A DNA stretch of 64,000 nt. It comes from UBA4416 sp040387555 (GTDB taxonomy: Bacteria > Bacteroidota > Bacteroidia > B-17B0 > Aurantibacillaceae). A model generated the notes under the pieces. It was not told the origin of the DNA and searched no databases. It saw nothing but the letters and a program-made list of their open reading frames with translations. Shown here in pieces: positions 50,394 through 59,451 of this stretch. Both the position numbers and the translations under genes were made by a program. Within the stretch, counting starts at the first letter, position 1. Each line of letters opens with the position of its first letter. The stretch is taken from the NCBI GenBank assembly GCA_040387555.1, contig JAZKDO010000005.1:577102-641101 (forward strand). The letters are read 5' to 3'.

Positions 50394-52742
50394 ATGACAC
50401 GATTATTACAATTAACATCCGCTATTTGTTTAACAGCTTCTGTTGCTTTGGCTCAAAACATTAAAAATAACCCGACGTCGAACCACGGGAATAAGTTTGA
50501 GCAGCTAGGAACTATTTTACCAACTGCCAATGAGTACAGAACAGCATCCGGCGCGCCTGGAGGTAAATACTGGCAGCAAAAAGCCGATTATAATATTGAA
50601 GCCACGTTGGATGAAAAGAACCTGATGTTGATCGGTAAGGAACAGGTAACCTATACAAACAACTCACCCGATAAATTAAATTATTTATGGTTGCAGTTGG
50701 ATGAAAATCAACATGACCCAAAGTCGGATAATAATTTCTTTGATAGTAATAGAATGAGCTCTCCGGCAGATTTAAATGCTGTGAAAGGAATGGATGTCAA
50801 TGAAACCTTGAAAGGTTTGGGAGATCAGATTTTATCAGTGACGGATGAGTTAGGCAAGTCTTTAAAATACACCATCAATCAAACCATGATGCGAATTGAT
50901 TTGCCAAAAACGTTGAATCCCGGAGCTAAGGTTAAATTCAATGTAAAATGGCAGTACAAAATTGGTAACCGCATGGAAGTTGGTGGACGTGGTGGCTATG
51001 AATTTTTTAAAGAAGATGGAAATCATTTATTTACGATGACCCAATGGTATCCAAGAATGTGTGTGTACAGTGATTTCCAGGGATGGCAAAATAAACAATT
51101 CACGGGTCGTGGTGAATTTGCTTTAGCTTTCGGGGATTATACCGTAAAAATGACAGTTCCGGCTGATCATATGGTTTGCTCAACCGGTGAATGTCAGAAC
51201 TACGCTCAAGTATTAACATCAACTCAAATGGCTCGCTGGACAAAAGCTTCCTCAAACTACAGTGATGTTACGGAGATTGTGACATTGGATGAATGTACAG
51301 CTGCAGAAAAAAATAAAGCAACAACAACTAAGACATGGATCTTTAAAGCGGACAGCGTGCGTGATTTTGCATGGGGTTCTTCCCGTAAATTTATGTGGGA
51401 TGCGATGCCAATTAAAGTGGACGGAAAGAAAGTGATGTGCATGAGTTTTTATGGAAAAGAAGCTGCCGGATTATACCGAAAGTATTCTACCAAGACAGTA
51501 GCGCATACCATTAAAACTTATTCTAAATATACCATTGCTTATACATATCCGGTAGCTCAAAGTATTGAAGCCTCTAATGGTATGGAATACCCGATGATCT
51601 GTTTTAATTTTGGTCGCACTGAAAAAGACGGTACTTACACTGAAGGAACCAAATATGGTATGTTAGGTGTGATCATTCATGAAGTAGGTCATAACTTTTT
51701 TCCAATGATCATTAATAGTGATGAACGTCAGTGGAGCTGGTTGGATGAAGGCTTGAATACATTTATGCAGTTTATCACGGAACAGGAGTTTGATAATAAT
51801 TACCCATCTAATCGTGGTCCCGCGCATAAAATGGTGGATTATATGCGTTTACCAAAGGATCAATTGGAACCAATCATGACCAACAGCGAGAACATAAATA
51901 ATTTTGGTGCAAACGCATATGGGAAGCCGTGTACCGCTTTAAATATTTTGCGTGAAACGGTTATGGGGCGTGAGTTATTTGATTTTGCATTCAAACAATA
52001 TTGTAATCGTTGGGCTTTTAAACATCCAACACCTGCTGATTTTTTCAGAACAATGGAAGATGCAAGTGCCGTTGATCTGGATTGGTACTGGAGAGGATGG
52101 TTCTATGATATCGAGCCGGTGGATGTTTCGGTTGATTCTGTAAAAGCATATACATTTAATAATAATAAAGAAGTGCCGGTGAAAATGGATACCATCCGTA
52201 GTTTCCCTAAAGCGAAAGAATTCGAATTTGTTTCCAAAATCAGAAATAAAGAAGCAGGGATGAAATTTTTAGTGGATGTGGATACCACCTTACGTGATTT
52301 TTATTACCATTACAAGCCGGAAGTAAAAACATCGGTAGAGAAAAAAGCAATCAACCGTTACGAAAATGTAGAAGCGGTAAACGATTCAGCTTTTGAAAGC
52401 ATTAAGGGAAAATACAATTACGAGATTTACTTTACAAATAAGGGAGGCTGTGTTACACCATTGATTATTCAATGGAATTTCAAGGATGGTACTTCCGAGA
52501 TTGATAGGATTAATGCGTACATCTGGCGCAAGAATGAAAAAAATGTCGTGAAGACTTATTCTAAGAATAAAGAAGTTGCTTCTATATTATTAGATCCATA
52601 TAAAGAAACTTGTGACATTGATGAAAAAAATAATACCTGGAATATGAAAGATGCACCAAATCGTTTTGATGTATTTAAGGGTAAAACAGTTGGTCGTGGA
52701 CAAAGTACTGGTGGAAATCCTATGCAGAAAGCTAAAAAGTAA
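50394..52742 (+). CDS. M1-family zinc metallopeptidase (exported)
   Basis: 782 residues: signal peptide (1-20), beta-sandwich domain (about 60-290), then the gluzincin catalytic domain with the exopeptidase-type GMEYPM and the zinc site HEVGHNFFPM (His429, Glu430, His433) and third ligand Glu452 in DEGLNTF, the exact HExxH-x18-E spacing. M1 enzymes remove N-terminal residues. The C-terminal part (about 560-782) is Lys/Arg-rich and unlike the aminopeptidase N helical domain. It is co-transcribed with the HupE/UreJ gene and followed by another, shorter M1 peptidase, which might be a partial duplication. Confidence 0.93.
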   Translation: MTRLLQLTSAICLTASVALAQNIKNNPTSNHGNKFEQLGTILPTANEYRTASGAPGGKYWQQKADYNIEATLDEKNLMLIGKEQVTYTNNSPDKLNYLWLQLDENQHDPKSDNNFFDSNRMSSPADLNAVKGMDVNETLKGLGDQILSVTDELGKSLKYTINQTMMRIDLPKTLNPGAKVKFNVKWQYKIGNRMEVGGRGGYEFFKEDGNHLFTMTQWYPRMCVYSDFQGWQNKQFTGRGEFALAFGDYTVKMTVPADHMVCSTGECQNYAQVLTSTQMARWTKASSNYSDVTEIVTLDECTAAEKNKATTTKTWIFKADSVRDFAWGSSRKFMWDAMPIKVDGKKVMCMSFYGKEAAGLYRKYSTKTVAHTIKTYSKYTIAYTYPVAQSIEASNGMEYPMICFNFGRTEKDGTYTEGTKYGMLGVIIHEVGHNFFPMIINSDERQWSWLDEGLNTFMQFITEQEFDNNYPSNRGPAHKMVDYMRLPKDQLEPIMTNSENINNFGANAYGKPCTALNILRETVMGRELFDFAFKQYCNRWAFKHPTPADFFRTMEDASAVDLDWYWRGWFYDIEPVDVSVDSVKAYTFNNNKEVPVKMDTIRSFPKAKEFEFVSKIRNKEAGMKFLVDVDTTLRDFYYHYKPEVKTSVEKKAINRYENVEAVNDSAFESIKGKYNYEIYFTNKGGCVTPLIIQWNFKDGTSEIDRINAYIWRKNEKNVVKTYSKNKEVASILLDPYKETCDIDEKNNTWNMKDAPNRFDVFKGKTVGRGQSTGGNPMQKAKK

Positions 52743-52769
52743 TGAATTCTATCACTGAATTTTAAATTA

Positions 52770-53159
52770 ATGAAACACTTAATTTTCATATTGATATTTT
52801 TTATTTTAAGCTGCAAAGAGAACCGACGGACAAAGTCATTAGATTTGGTGGAAATGTATGTAGGTTTGTACAATGGGATGGAAATTCATACGGATTTTGC
52901 AGACAGCACCAGTGTTAAAGATACATTACAAATAGAAGCAACACTCTCAAAAACATCAAAGGAGAATGTCGTAAATTTTAGTTACAATCAAAAAGATTTT
53001 CTATTTAGCTTCCAAAATGGCATATTTTCTTCATTGGAGAGTTTTTATTCCTATCCTCGAACTACATTAAGAAAATCAAGGGATAGTTTATATTTTCAAA
53101 CTGTCTTTAACAAATGGGGAACAGAATGGACGGACTGTATTGTTAAAAAGCAAAATTGA
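52770..53159 (+). CDS. Small lipoprotein of unknown function
   Basis: 129 residues. A short hydrophobic leader ends at Cys15 (IFFILSCKENRR) with an acceptable lipobox, so the mature protein is probably anchored to the outer or inner membrane. The rest looks like one beta-rich domain (VGLYNGMEIHTDFADSTSV, LQIEATLSKTSKENVVNFSYN, FSFQNGIFSSLES). I do not recognise the family. It lies between two M1 peptidase genes, 27 bases after the first, and its end nearly overlaps a possible TTG start of the second; the preferred start of the second is at 53186. Confidence 0.65.
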   Translation: MKHLIFILIFFILSCKENRRTKSLDLVEMYVGLYNGMEIHTDFADSTSVKDTLQIEATLSKTSKENVVNFSYNQKDFLFSFQNGIFSSLESFYSYPRTTLRKSRDSLYFQTVFNKWGTEWTDCIVKKQN

Positions 53160-53185
53160 GTCGGTTATTTTTAAATTATATATCT

Positions 53186-54820
53186 ATGAACCGTTATTTT
53201 TTAATCGTTTTGTTATTATGGTTCAGTACTTTTTCTTTTTCTCAAACCAAAACTTTCACTAAAGAAGATACTCTCATTGGTAGTAACACATCTTATAGAG
53301 CATGGTGGGATGTGTTGCATTATAATGTGTCTGTAAAACCTGATTTTAAAGAAAAGTCGATTTCAGGAAATAGTATTATCACCTACAAAGTGATTTCGGA
53401 TAGTCTGTTTTTTTTAATGCAGATCGATCTACAGGATCCCTTACAAATTGATTCATTCTTTGTAGACAATGCAAAGTTTTCAAATTATAAAAAAGAAAAC
53501 AATCGCTGGATGTTGACGTTACCTGCACAACAAAAGAATTCCGAACATACTGTAAAAGCCTTTTATCATGGGAAACCGAAAGTGGCAGCAAATCCTCCCT
53601 GGGATGGAGGGTTTGTTTGGAAAAAAGATTCATTAGGAAATCCTTGGATTAGTGTTGCTTGCCAGGGAGCAGGAGCGAGTGTTTGGTTTCCATGTAAAGA
53701 TTTGCAAAGTGAAGAACCGGATCGTGGCGCCATTTTAACTCTGGTTGTTCCCGATACTCTGATGGGAATTGGTAATGGTAAATTAGTTGATCAGCAAAAA
53801 AGGGAAACGGGTTGGATGTCTTATAGCTGGAAGGTGACCAATCCAATTAATAGTTACGATATCATTCCCTACATTGGAAAGTATATCTTGTTAAAGGATT
53901 CAATCGTTGGTGAAAATGGAAAATTGATGACAGATTATTGGGTTTTGAATTTCCATGAGAAAAAGGCGAAGCAGCATTTAAAACCTAATGTGATCAAAAC
54001 GATTAAGTGTCTTGAGCATTGGTTTGGTCCCTATCCATTTTATGAAGACAGTTATAAAATAGTGGAATCTCCTTATTTGGGAATGGAACACCAAAGCAAT
54101 ATAGCATATGGTAATTTCTATTTAAACGGTTATGCAGGACGTGACCTTTCTAATACAGGTTGGGGCCTGAAATGGGATTTTATTGTAGTGCATGAAACAG
54201 CTCATGAATGGTTTGGGAATAGTATTACTGCCAGGGATGTTGCTGACAATTGGATACATGAAGGATTTGCTTCCTACGCTGAGGTTTTGTTCACTGAATG
54301 TGAATTTGGAAAAGAAGCAGGTAATGATTATTGCAAAGGGGTAAAAAAGAAAATCGATAATGATATTCCTTTGATTGGCAAGTATGGCGTGAAGAAAGAG
54401 GGGAGTGGAGATATTTACAACAAAGGGAGTAATGTTATTCATATGATTCGGCAATTGGTGGACGATGATGAAAAATTCAGATTATTACTTCGAGATATTT
54501 CAACACATTTTTACCACCAGATCATTACGACTGGAGACTTTGAAAAATTTATTGCACAAAAGACAGAAAAAAATTTAAAGCCTTTTTTTGACCAGTATTT
54601 GCGAACTACAAAAATCCCACGACTAGAGTATAAACTCAAAAAAAACAAATTGGAGTTTAAATATACCAACTGCAATGTAGATTTTAACATGCCTGTTAAG
54701 ATCAAAACAGATAAAGAATTCTGGATTTTTCCAACAACTCAATGGCAATCGATTACCTTGGAAAGCGCAACTAAATCTATTTCTTTAAATAGAAATGTCT
54801 ACATAGAGTTAGTAAAGTGA
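53186..54820 (+). CDS. M1-family zinc metallopeptidase, short form (exported)
   Basis: 544 residues from the ATG at 53186, which opens a signal peptide (NRYFLIVLLLWFSTFSFSQ). Beta-sandwich domain (about 25-215), then SPYLGMEHQSNIAYG (exopeptidase motif) and the zinc site HETAHEWFGN with third ligand Glu in IHEGFASYAE, again HExxH-x18-E. The C-terminal helical domain of full aminopeptidases is missing; a short strand domain (about 480-544) ends the protein. It is about 240 residues shorter than the M1 enzyme at 50394 and lies one gene downstream. Both are exported, so they probably act on peptides in the periplasm. Confidence 0.92.
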   Translation: MNRYFLIVLLLWFSTFSFSQTKTFTKEDTLIGSNTSYRAWWDVLHYNVSVKPDFKEKSISGNSIITYKVISDSLFFLMQIDLQDPLQIDSFFVDNAKFSNYKKENNRWMLTLPAQQKNSEHTVKAFYHGKPKVAANPPWDGGFVWKKDSLGNPWISVACQGAGASVWFPCKDLQSEEPDRGAILTLVVPDTLMGIGNGKLVDQQKRETGWMSYSWKVTNPINSYDIIPYIGKYILLKDSIVGENGKLMTDYWVLNFHEKKAKQHLKPNVIKTIKCLEHWFGPYPFYEDSYKIVESPYLGMEHQSNIAYGNFYLNGYAGRDLSNTGWGLKWDFIVVHETAHEWFGNSITARDVADNWIHEGFASYAEVLFTECEFGKEAGNDYCKGVKKKIDNDIPLIGKYGVKKEGSGDIYNKGSNVIHMIRQLVDDDEKFRLLLRDISTHFYHQIITTGDFEKFIAQKTEKNLKPFFDQYLRTTKIPRLEYKLKKNKLEFKYTNCNVDFNMPVKIKTDKEFWIFPTTQWQSITLESATKSISLNRNVYIELVK

Positions 54821-54848
54821 AAAATAAATTTAGTCACTATTGGGACTA

Positions 54849-55343
54849 TTAGAACAAGCGTCCCTCAATTGGGCCAGCATGCTCAATCTCATGTTTTAAG
54901 AGCCATTCTTTTTTATCAATACCCCATGCATATCCTGTCAAATTACCATCTGATCCAATAACCCGGTGACAAGGAACAATAATAGCCAATTGATTTTTCC
55001 CATTACTGGTACCAACGGCTCTCACGCTTTTTGTATCACCTAATCGGTACGCAATTATTCCATAAGTTGCTGTTTCACCGTATGCAATTTTATCGACTTC
55101 GTTCCATACGCGTTGTTGAAAGTCTGTTCCAATCTGGTAATGAGGAATATCAAAGTGCAGGAGTGTACCCGTAAAATACTCTTTGAGTTGTTTTATACAT
55201 TCCTTATTTAAAGGTGTTTCAATTGTAAATGGTTCCGTTTCTTTTTCAACAAACAGAACAGAACAAATTTTTTGATTAATACTTTTGATCTGTATTAGGC
55301 CAATCGGTGATTCGAAATAAGAAACGTCAAATGAATCATTCAT
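54849..55343 (-). CDS. ogt: Methylated-DNA--protein-cysteine methyltransferase
   Basis: 164 residues of the Ogt type. The active-site motif IVPCHRVIGSDGNLTGYAWGIDKKEWLLKHE holds the acceptor Cys in PCHRV, preceded by the helix-turn-helix region FQQRVWNEVDKIAYGETATYGIIAYRLGDTKSVRAVGTSNGKNQ. It transfers the methyl group of O6-methylguanine to itself and is consumed. No AdaA or AlkA domain is fused. The stop of the FtsE gene is directly upstream (next base), so it is co-transcribed with FtsE. Confidence 0.95.
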   Translation of the reverse strand: MNDSFDVSYFESPIGLIQIKSINQKICSVLFVEKETEPFTIETPLNKECIKQLKEYFTGTLLHFDIPHYQIGTDFQQRVWNEVDKIAYGETATYGIIAYRLGDTKSVRAVGTSNGKNQLAIIVPCHRVIGSDGNLTGYAWGIDKKEWLLKHEIEHAGPIEGRLF

Positions 55344-56027
55344 TTATTTTAATGAAACACTGTCAGCAATTTTTGTATTCTCACACATTAAAGTCCTTGC
55401 TGGAAATTTACTATATAACAATAAATCGTGGGTAGCGAATAATATACAACGGCCTTGTTTGCTGATGTCCAACAGTAATTTCATTATCTCTTCAGATGTT
55501 TCAGGATCTAAGTTCCCGGTTGGTTCATCTGCTAATATAATTTCAGGCTCATTAATCAATGCTCTTGCAATACTAATACGCTGCTGTTCACCACCTGATA
55601 GCTGGAAAGACATGGTTTGTTCTTTGCTTTCTAATCCAACTTTTGACAAAACATCTTTCACGCGTGCTTTTATTTTAGTTTCGTCAGTCCAGCCCGTTGC
55701 TTTCATTACAAAACGTAAGTTCTCAAATATATTTCGGTCGCTTAATAATTGAAAATCCTGGAAAACAATTCCTAATTTTCTTCTTAAATATGGTATTTCT
55801 TTTCGCTTTAAATTGTGCAATTTGAAACCTGCTACTTCGCCATAGCCTTGTTTCAGCTCAAGATCGCCATAAATGGTTTTCAGTAAACTACTTTTTCCGC
55901 TTCCGGTTTTTCCCAATAAATAAATGAATTCGCCTTTATTCATGGCCAGGTTTAAATCAGTAATTACCGGAACATCTCCCTGGAAAATGGTGGCGTTTTT
56001 AAATTCAATAACAGAATCGTTGATCAT
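55344..56027 (-). CDS. ftsE: FtsE-like cell-division ABC ATPase
   Basis: 227 residues: Walker A LGKTGSGKSSLLK (about 34-46), Q-loop FQDFQLLSDRNIFENL, signature LSGGEQQRISIARAL, Walker B IILADEPTGNLDP and FATHD. The QDFQLLSDRNIFENL segment distinguishes FtsE from LolD. FtsE with FtsX signals cell-wall hydrolases at the division site. FtsX is not adjacent; in Bacteroidota ftsX often lies apart. The gene is followed directly by ogt and divergent from the TPR/OMP pair at 56259. Confidence 0.9.
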   Translation of the reverse strand: MINDSVIEFKNATIFQGDVPVITDLNLAMNKGEFIYLLGKTGSGKSSLLKTIYGDLELKQGYGEVAGFKLHNLKRKEIPYLRRKLGIVFQDFQLLSDRNIFENLRFVMKATGWTDETKIKARVKDVLSKVGLESKEQTMSFQLSGGEQQRISIARALINEPEIILADEPTGNLDPETSEEIMKLLLDISKQGRCILFATHDLLLYSKFPARTLMCENTKIADSVSLK

Positions 56028-56258
56028 AGGAAATTTTTGTGTTATAAAAATAGGCAGTATTTATTCTGATATGTAATTTATGTAATTCATGTTTTAACAT
56101 AGGCGGGTTAATAACTAGATAATCAAGATGTTAAGCGCACTTATTTGTCCATTATTTTTAAGAACGAATTTTAATACAATAGGGAACAGTAATTCTTTAG
56201 CGAATTTTACTGTCACCATTTTATTTATATACGATTATATAAGCATTGATAATATATT

Positions 56259-59200
56259 ATGATGATCAAAAAATATTTCATAAGCCTTTTGTTTCTGATA
56301 TTTTCAGGGCTATTGTTCTCGCAAAAAACACAAATTTATTTGGATAAGGACGCCGCTTATAAAGCGGGTTTAGAACTCTTTGATAAAAAATTGTATACGT
56401 CTGCTCAAAAGACTTTTATTGATTACATGAATTCCGCTAAAACAAATTCATTACTTAAAATTGATGCGGAGTATTATGCAGCCGCCTGCGGAATTGAGTT
56501 ATTTCATAAGGATGGAGAATGGAGGATGAAGGAATTTATTGAACGTCATCCGGAGAGTAATAAAGTAAAATGGGCTTATTTTTATTTAGGGAAATCTAAT
56601 TTCAGAAAAAAGAAGTATGAAGAATCTATACAATATCTTGAAAAGGTTGATATCTATGAATTAAATAAAGAAAATTTAGCGGAACTTTATTTTAAAAGGG
56701 GTTATAGTTATTTTGTTGTTAAAAATAACGAAAAGGCTAAACTTGATTTATTTGAAATAAAAGATGTAGATAATAAATATGCCCACCCGGCTAATTATTA
56801 CTATTCTCATATTTCTTATCAGGAAAAAAATTATGAAACGGCATTGCAGGGTTTCAACCGTTTATTGAATGATGAAACATTTGGTTCTGTAGCTCCTTAT
56901 TATATTACTCAGGTTTATTTCATACAGGGAAAATTCAGCGAGGTGGTTAAAAATGCACCTGCTCTTTTAGATGACACTAGTCATGTTCAGAAAGAAGGCG
57001 AGATCAACCGTATGATCGGGGAATCTTATTTTAACTTGAAAGATTTTGCAAACGCATTGGAATTCTTCAAAAAAGCACAGGCTAAAGGAGGCGGTTTCAA
57101 TGCTCAGGGTAGTTATGAAATTGCATATTGTTATTACCAGATCAAAGATTACAATAATGCTATTACTTATTTTGGAAAAGCAACAGATGCAAATGACAGT
57201 CTTGCACAAAATGCCTGGTATCATATTGCCGATTGTCATGTTCAAACTAATAATAAGACAAAAGCGCGTAGTGCTTTCCATGCCGCTTCCAATTTCAATT
57301 TTGATCCGAAGATTAAAGAAGATGCATTGTTTAGTTATGCAAAGCTTTGTTATGAATTATCATATGCGCCGTTTAATGATGCAGTGGTGGCTTTTCAGAA
57401 ATACATTAAGGACTACCCAAATTCGTCAAGGAAAATGGAAGCCTACAATTACCTTGTAAATGTGTATTCCACAACAAAAAACTATACACAGGCTATTGCA
57501 TCCATAGAAAAAATACAACCATTGGATCCTATCTTAAAACTTTCATACCAAAAGCTTATTTATTTTAAAGGCGTGGAATTTTTTAATAATAGTGAACTGG
57601 ATAGCGCCGCCCGATATTTCAAAAAGTCAATGACTGTTAATTTTGATAAAACATTTAATGCATTGTCACAATATTGGTTAGGAGAAATATCCTATATTAA
57701 AAAAGATTATGGAACTGCTATTGAAACCTGGAAAAGCTTTCAATTGAACGAAGGCGCTTTTAGTTTAAAAGAGTATGACCTTTCCAACTACAATATTGGA
57801 TATGCTTATTTTCAGCAAAAAAATAAAAATGATTATGAAAATGCTAACATTTCTTTTCGGAAATTTTTATTGACTAAAAATAGTTATGATTCAAAAAAAA
57901 TAGCTGATGCTAATATCAGGACAGCGGATAGTTATTTTATGAATAATGTATATCCACAAGCGGCTGATTATTATGAAACCGCCATTGCGCTGAATCAAAT
58001 TGATGTGGATTACTGTATTTATCAAAAAGCATTGTGCAGTGGATTGTTAAAGAATAATCAAGAGAAAATCAATGACCTGAAAATGTTGACCTCTAAATAT
58101 CCTAAATCAAATTACATGGCAGCAGCCATTTTTGAAACTGCTGAAACATACAGTAAGGATTTGAATGATGGAGATAATGCAATTGTTTATTATCAGAAAA
58201 TATTAGATGCTTATCCTAATTCTTCTTTTGTGAATTCATCATTGGCAGGAATAGGTCTCGTTCATTACAATAAGAAAGAAGATGATAAAGCCTTTTATTA
58301 TTTTGACCAAATAGTAAAGAAGGATCCAAAAGGATCAGAAGCCAGAGAGGTGTTACCAATGATCAAAAAAATATTTGAAGCACAAGGTAAGATTGATGAA
58401 ATGGCCACTTATTTTGCATCTGTTGGAAACCCTTTGAATACAACCGAATTAGAGACGTCTTTATATGAAGCTGCAAAAGATGCATATTATAATCAAAAAA
58501 ATTGCGACATAGCAATGCCAAAACTAGAGAGTTACATTGCAAAATATCCTGAAGGAAAATATATTTCAGAAGCGCAGTTCTGTTACGCGGAATGTGCTTA
58601 CAGCAAGGATATGTATGATAAAGCGGCTCCTTCTTATCAATACATTGTCAATAAGACAAGAGGCATTTATTCAGAAACATCTTTATTAAAACTGACCTAC
58701 ATTTTATATAAAGACAAAAAGTATGAAGAAGTTTTACCGCTTTATCAAAAACTGGAGGAATATTCTGAAGAGCCTGCTAATAAATTAAGTGGTAGAATAG
58801 GAGCCATGCGAAGTGCATTTAATCTCAGAAAGTTTGACATCGCATTAGATTTTGCCATAAAAGTACTCAACACAGAAAAGATTACTCCTCAGCAAATTAA
58901 TGAAGCTAAATATGATAAAGCAAAATCAATGTTTGAATTGGGTCGCTTTGATGATGCTTTAATAGAATTTAAGGCGATTCAAAAATCTGCTAAAAATATT
59001 ACTGGTGCTGAAGCTTTATATCACATAGCAAAGATTCAGTTAGCGAAACAGGATTATACAGCTGTTGAAAAAACTATTGGTAGTTTAATTAGTTATGAAT
59101 ATTCAAATGATGATTGGAATACGAAAGGATTGCTGCTCTTAGCAGATTCATACATTGCAAAAGGCGAAGATGCGGATGCTGAATTGATGTTACAGACAGT

Positions 59201-59402
59201 TATTGATGGTAAGCCAAGACAAGAATATGTTGATGAAGCAACTAAAAAGATGGAAGCTTTAGAAGCTAAAAAAGCTACAAGGGCGGCTCAAGAAAGGCAG
59301 AATGGTGAAATGAAGATTGAGTTTAAAGAGTCAAAAGGTGATAAAGATTTATTTGATCAATTATACGAAGCACAACAGGATTCATTAAAAAAGAAGCAAT
59401 AA
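56259..59402 (+). CDS. Large exported TPR protein
   Basis: 1047 residues: signal peptide (1-20, ending GLLFSQ), then TPR and TPR-like repeats over almost the entire length (AELYFKRGYSYFVVKNNEKA, YEIAYCYYQIKDYNNAITYFGKA, AIVYYQKILDAYPNSSFVNSSLAGIGLVHYNKKEDDKA, LLKLTYILYKDKKYEEVLPLYQKL), ending with a Glu/Lys-rich coil. It is a pure scaffold without a catalytic domain. The following gene, 49 bases after its stop, encodes an outer-membrane barrel protein; TPR/barrel pairs of this type are common in Bacteroidota. Divergent from FtsE. Confidence 0.85.
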   Translation: MMIKKYFISLLFLIFSGLLFSQKTQIYLDKDAAYKAGLELFDKKLYTSAQKTFIDYMNSAKTNSLLKIDAEYYAAACGIELFHKDGEWRMKEFIERHPESNKVKWAYFYLGKSNFRKKKYEESIQYLEKVDIYELNKENLAELYFKRGYSYFVVKNNEKAKLDLFEIKDVDNKYAHPANYYYSHISYQEKNYETALQGFNRLLNDETFGSVAPYYITQVYFIQGKFSEVVKNAPALLDDTSHVQKEGEINRMIGESYFNLKDFANALEFFKKAQAKGGGFNAQGSYEIAYCYYQIKDYNNAITYFGKATDANDSLAQNAWYHIADCHVQTNNKTKARSAFHAASNFNFDPKIKEDALFSYAKLCYELSYAPFNDAVVAFQKYIKDYPNSSRKMEAYNYLVNVYSTTKNYTQAIASIEKIQPLDPILKLSYQKLIYFKGVEFFNNSELDSAARYFKKSMTVNFDKTFNALSQYWLGEISYIKKDYGTAIETWKSFQLNEGAFSLKEYDLSNYNIGYAYFQQKNKNDYENANISFRKFLLTKNSYDSKKIADANIRTADSYFMNNVYPQAADYYETAIALNQIDVDYCIYQKALCSGLLKNNQEKINDLKMLTSKYPKSNYMAAAIFETAETYSKDLNDGDNAIVYYQKILDAYPNSSFVNSSLAGIGLVHYNKKEDDKAFYYFDQIVKKDPKGSEAREVLPMIKKIFEAQGKIDEMATYFASVGNPLNTTELETSLYEAAKDAYYNQKNCDIAMPKLESYIAKYPEGKYISEAQFCYAECAYSKDMYDKAAPSYQYIVNKTRGIYSETSLLKLTYILYKDKKYEEVLPLYQKLEEYSEEPANKLSGRIGAMRSAFNLRKFDIALDFAIKVLNTEKITPQQINEAKYDKAKSMFELGRFDDALIEFKAIQKSAKNITGAEALYHIAKIQLAKQDYTAVEKTIGSLISYEYSNDDWNTKGLLLLADSYIAKGEDADAELMLQTVIDGKPRQEYVDEATKKMEALEAKKATRAAQERQNGEMKIEFKESKGDKDLFDQLYEAQQDSLKKKQ

Positions 59403-59451
59403 GTACTATTTGTTCATCAGAATGTGGTGGGTGACCAAAAAAATAAAAGAT

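Noticed and set aside
56028..56258. Possible small gene in the 231-base gap between ftsE and the TPR gene
   Set aside because: Only short frames without signal, motif or start context; most likely the divergent promoter region.
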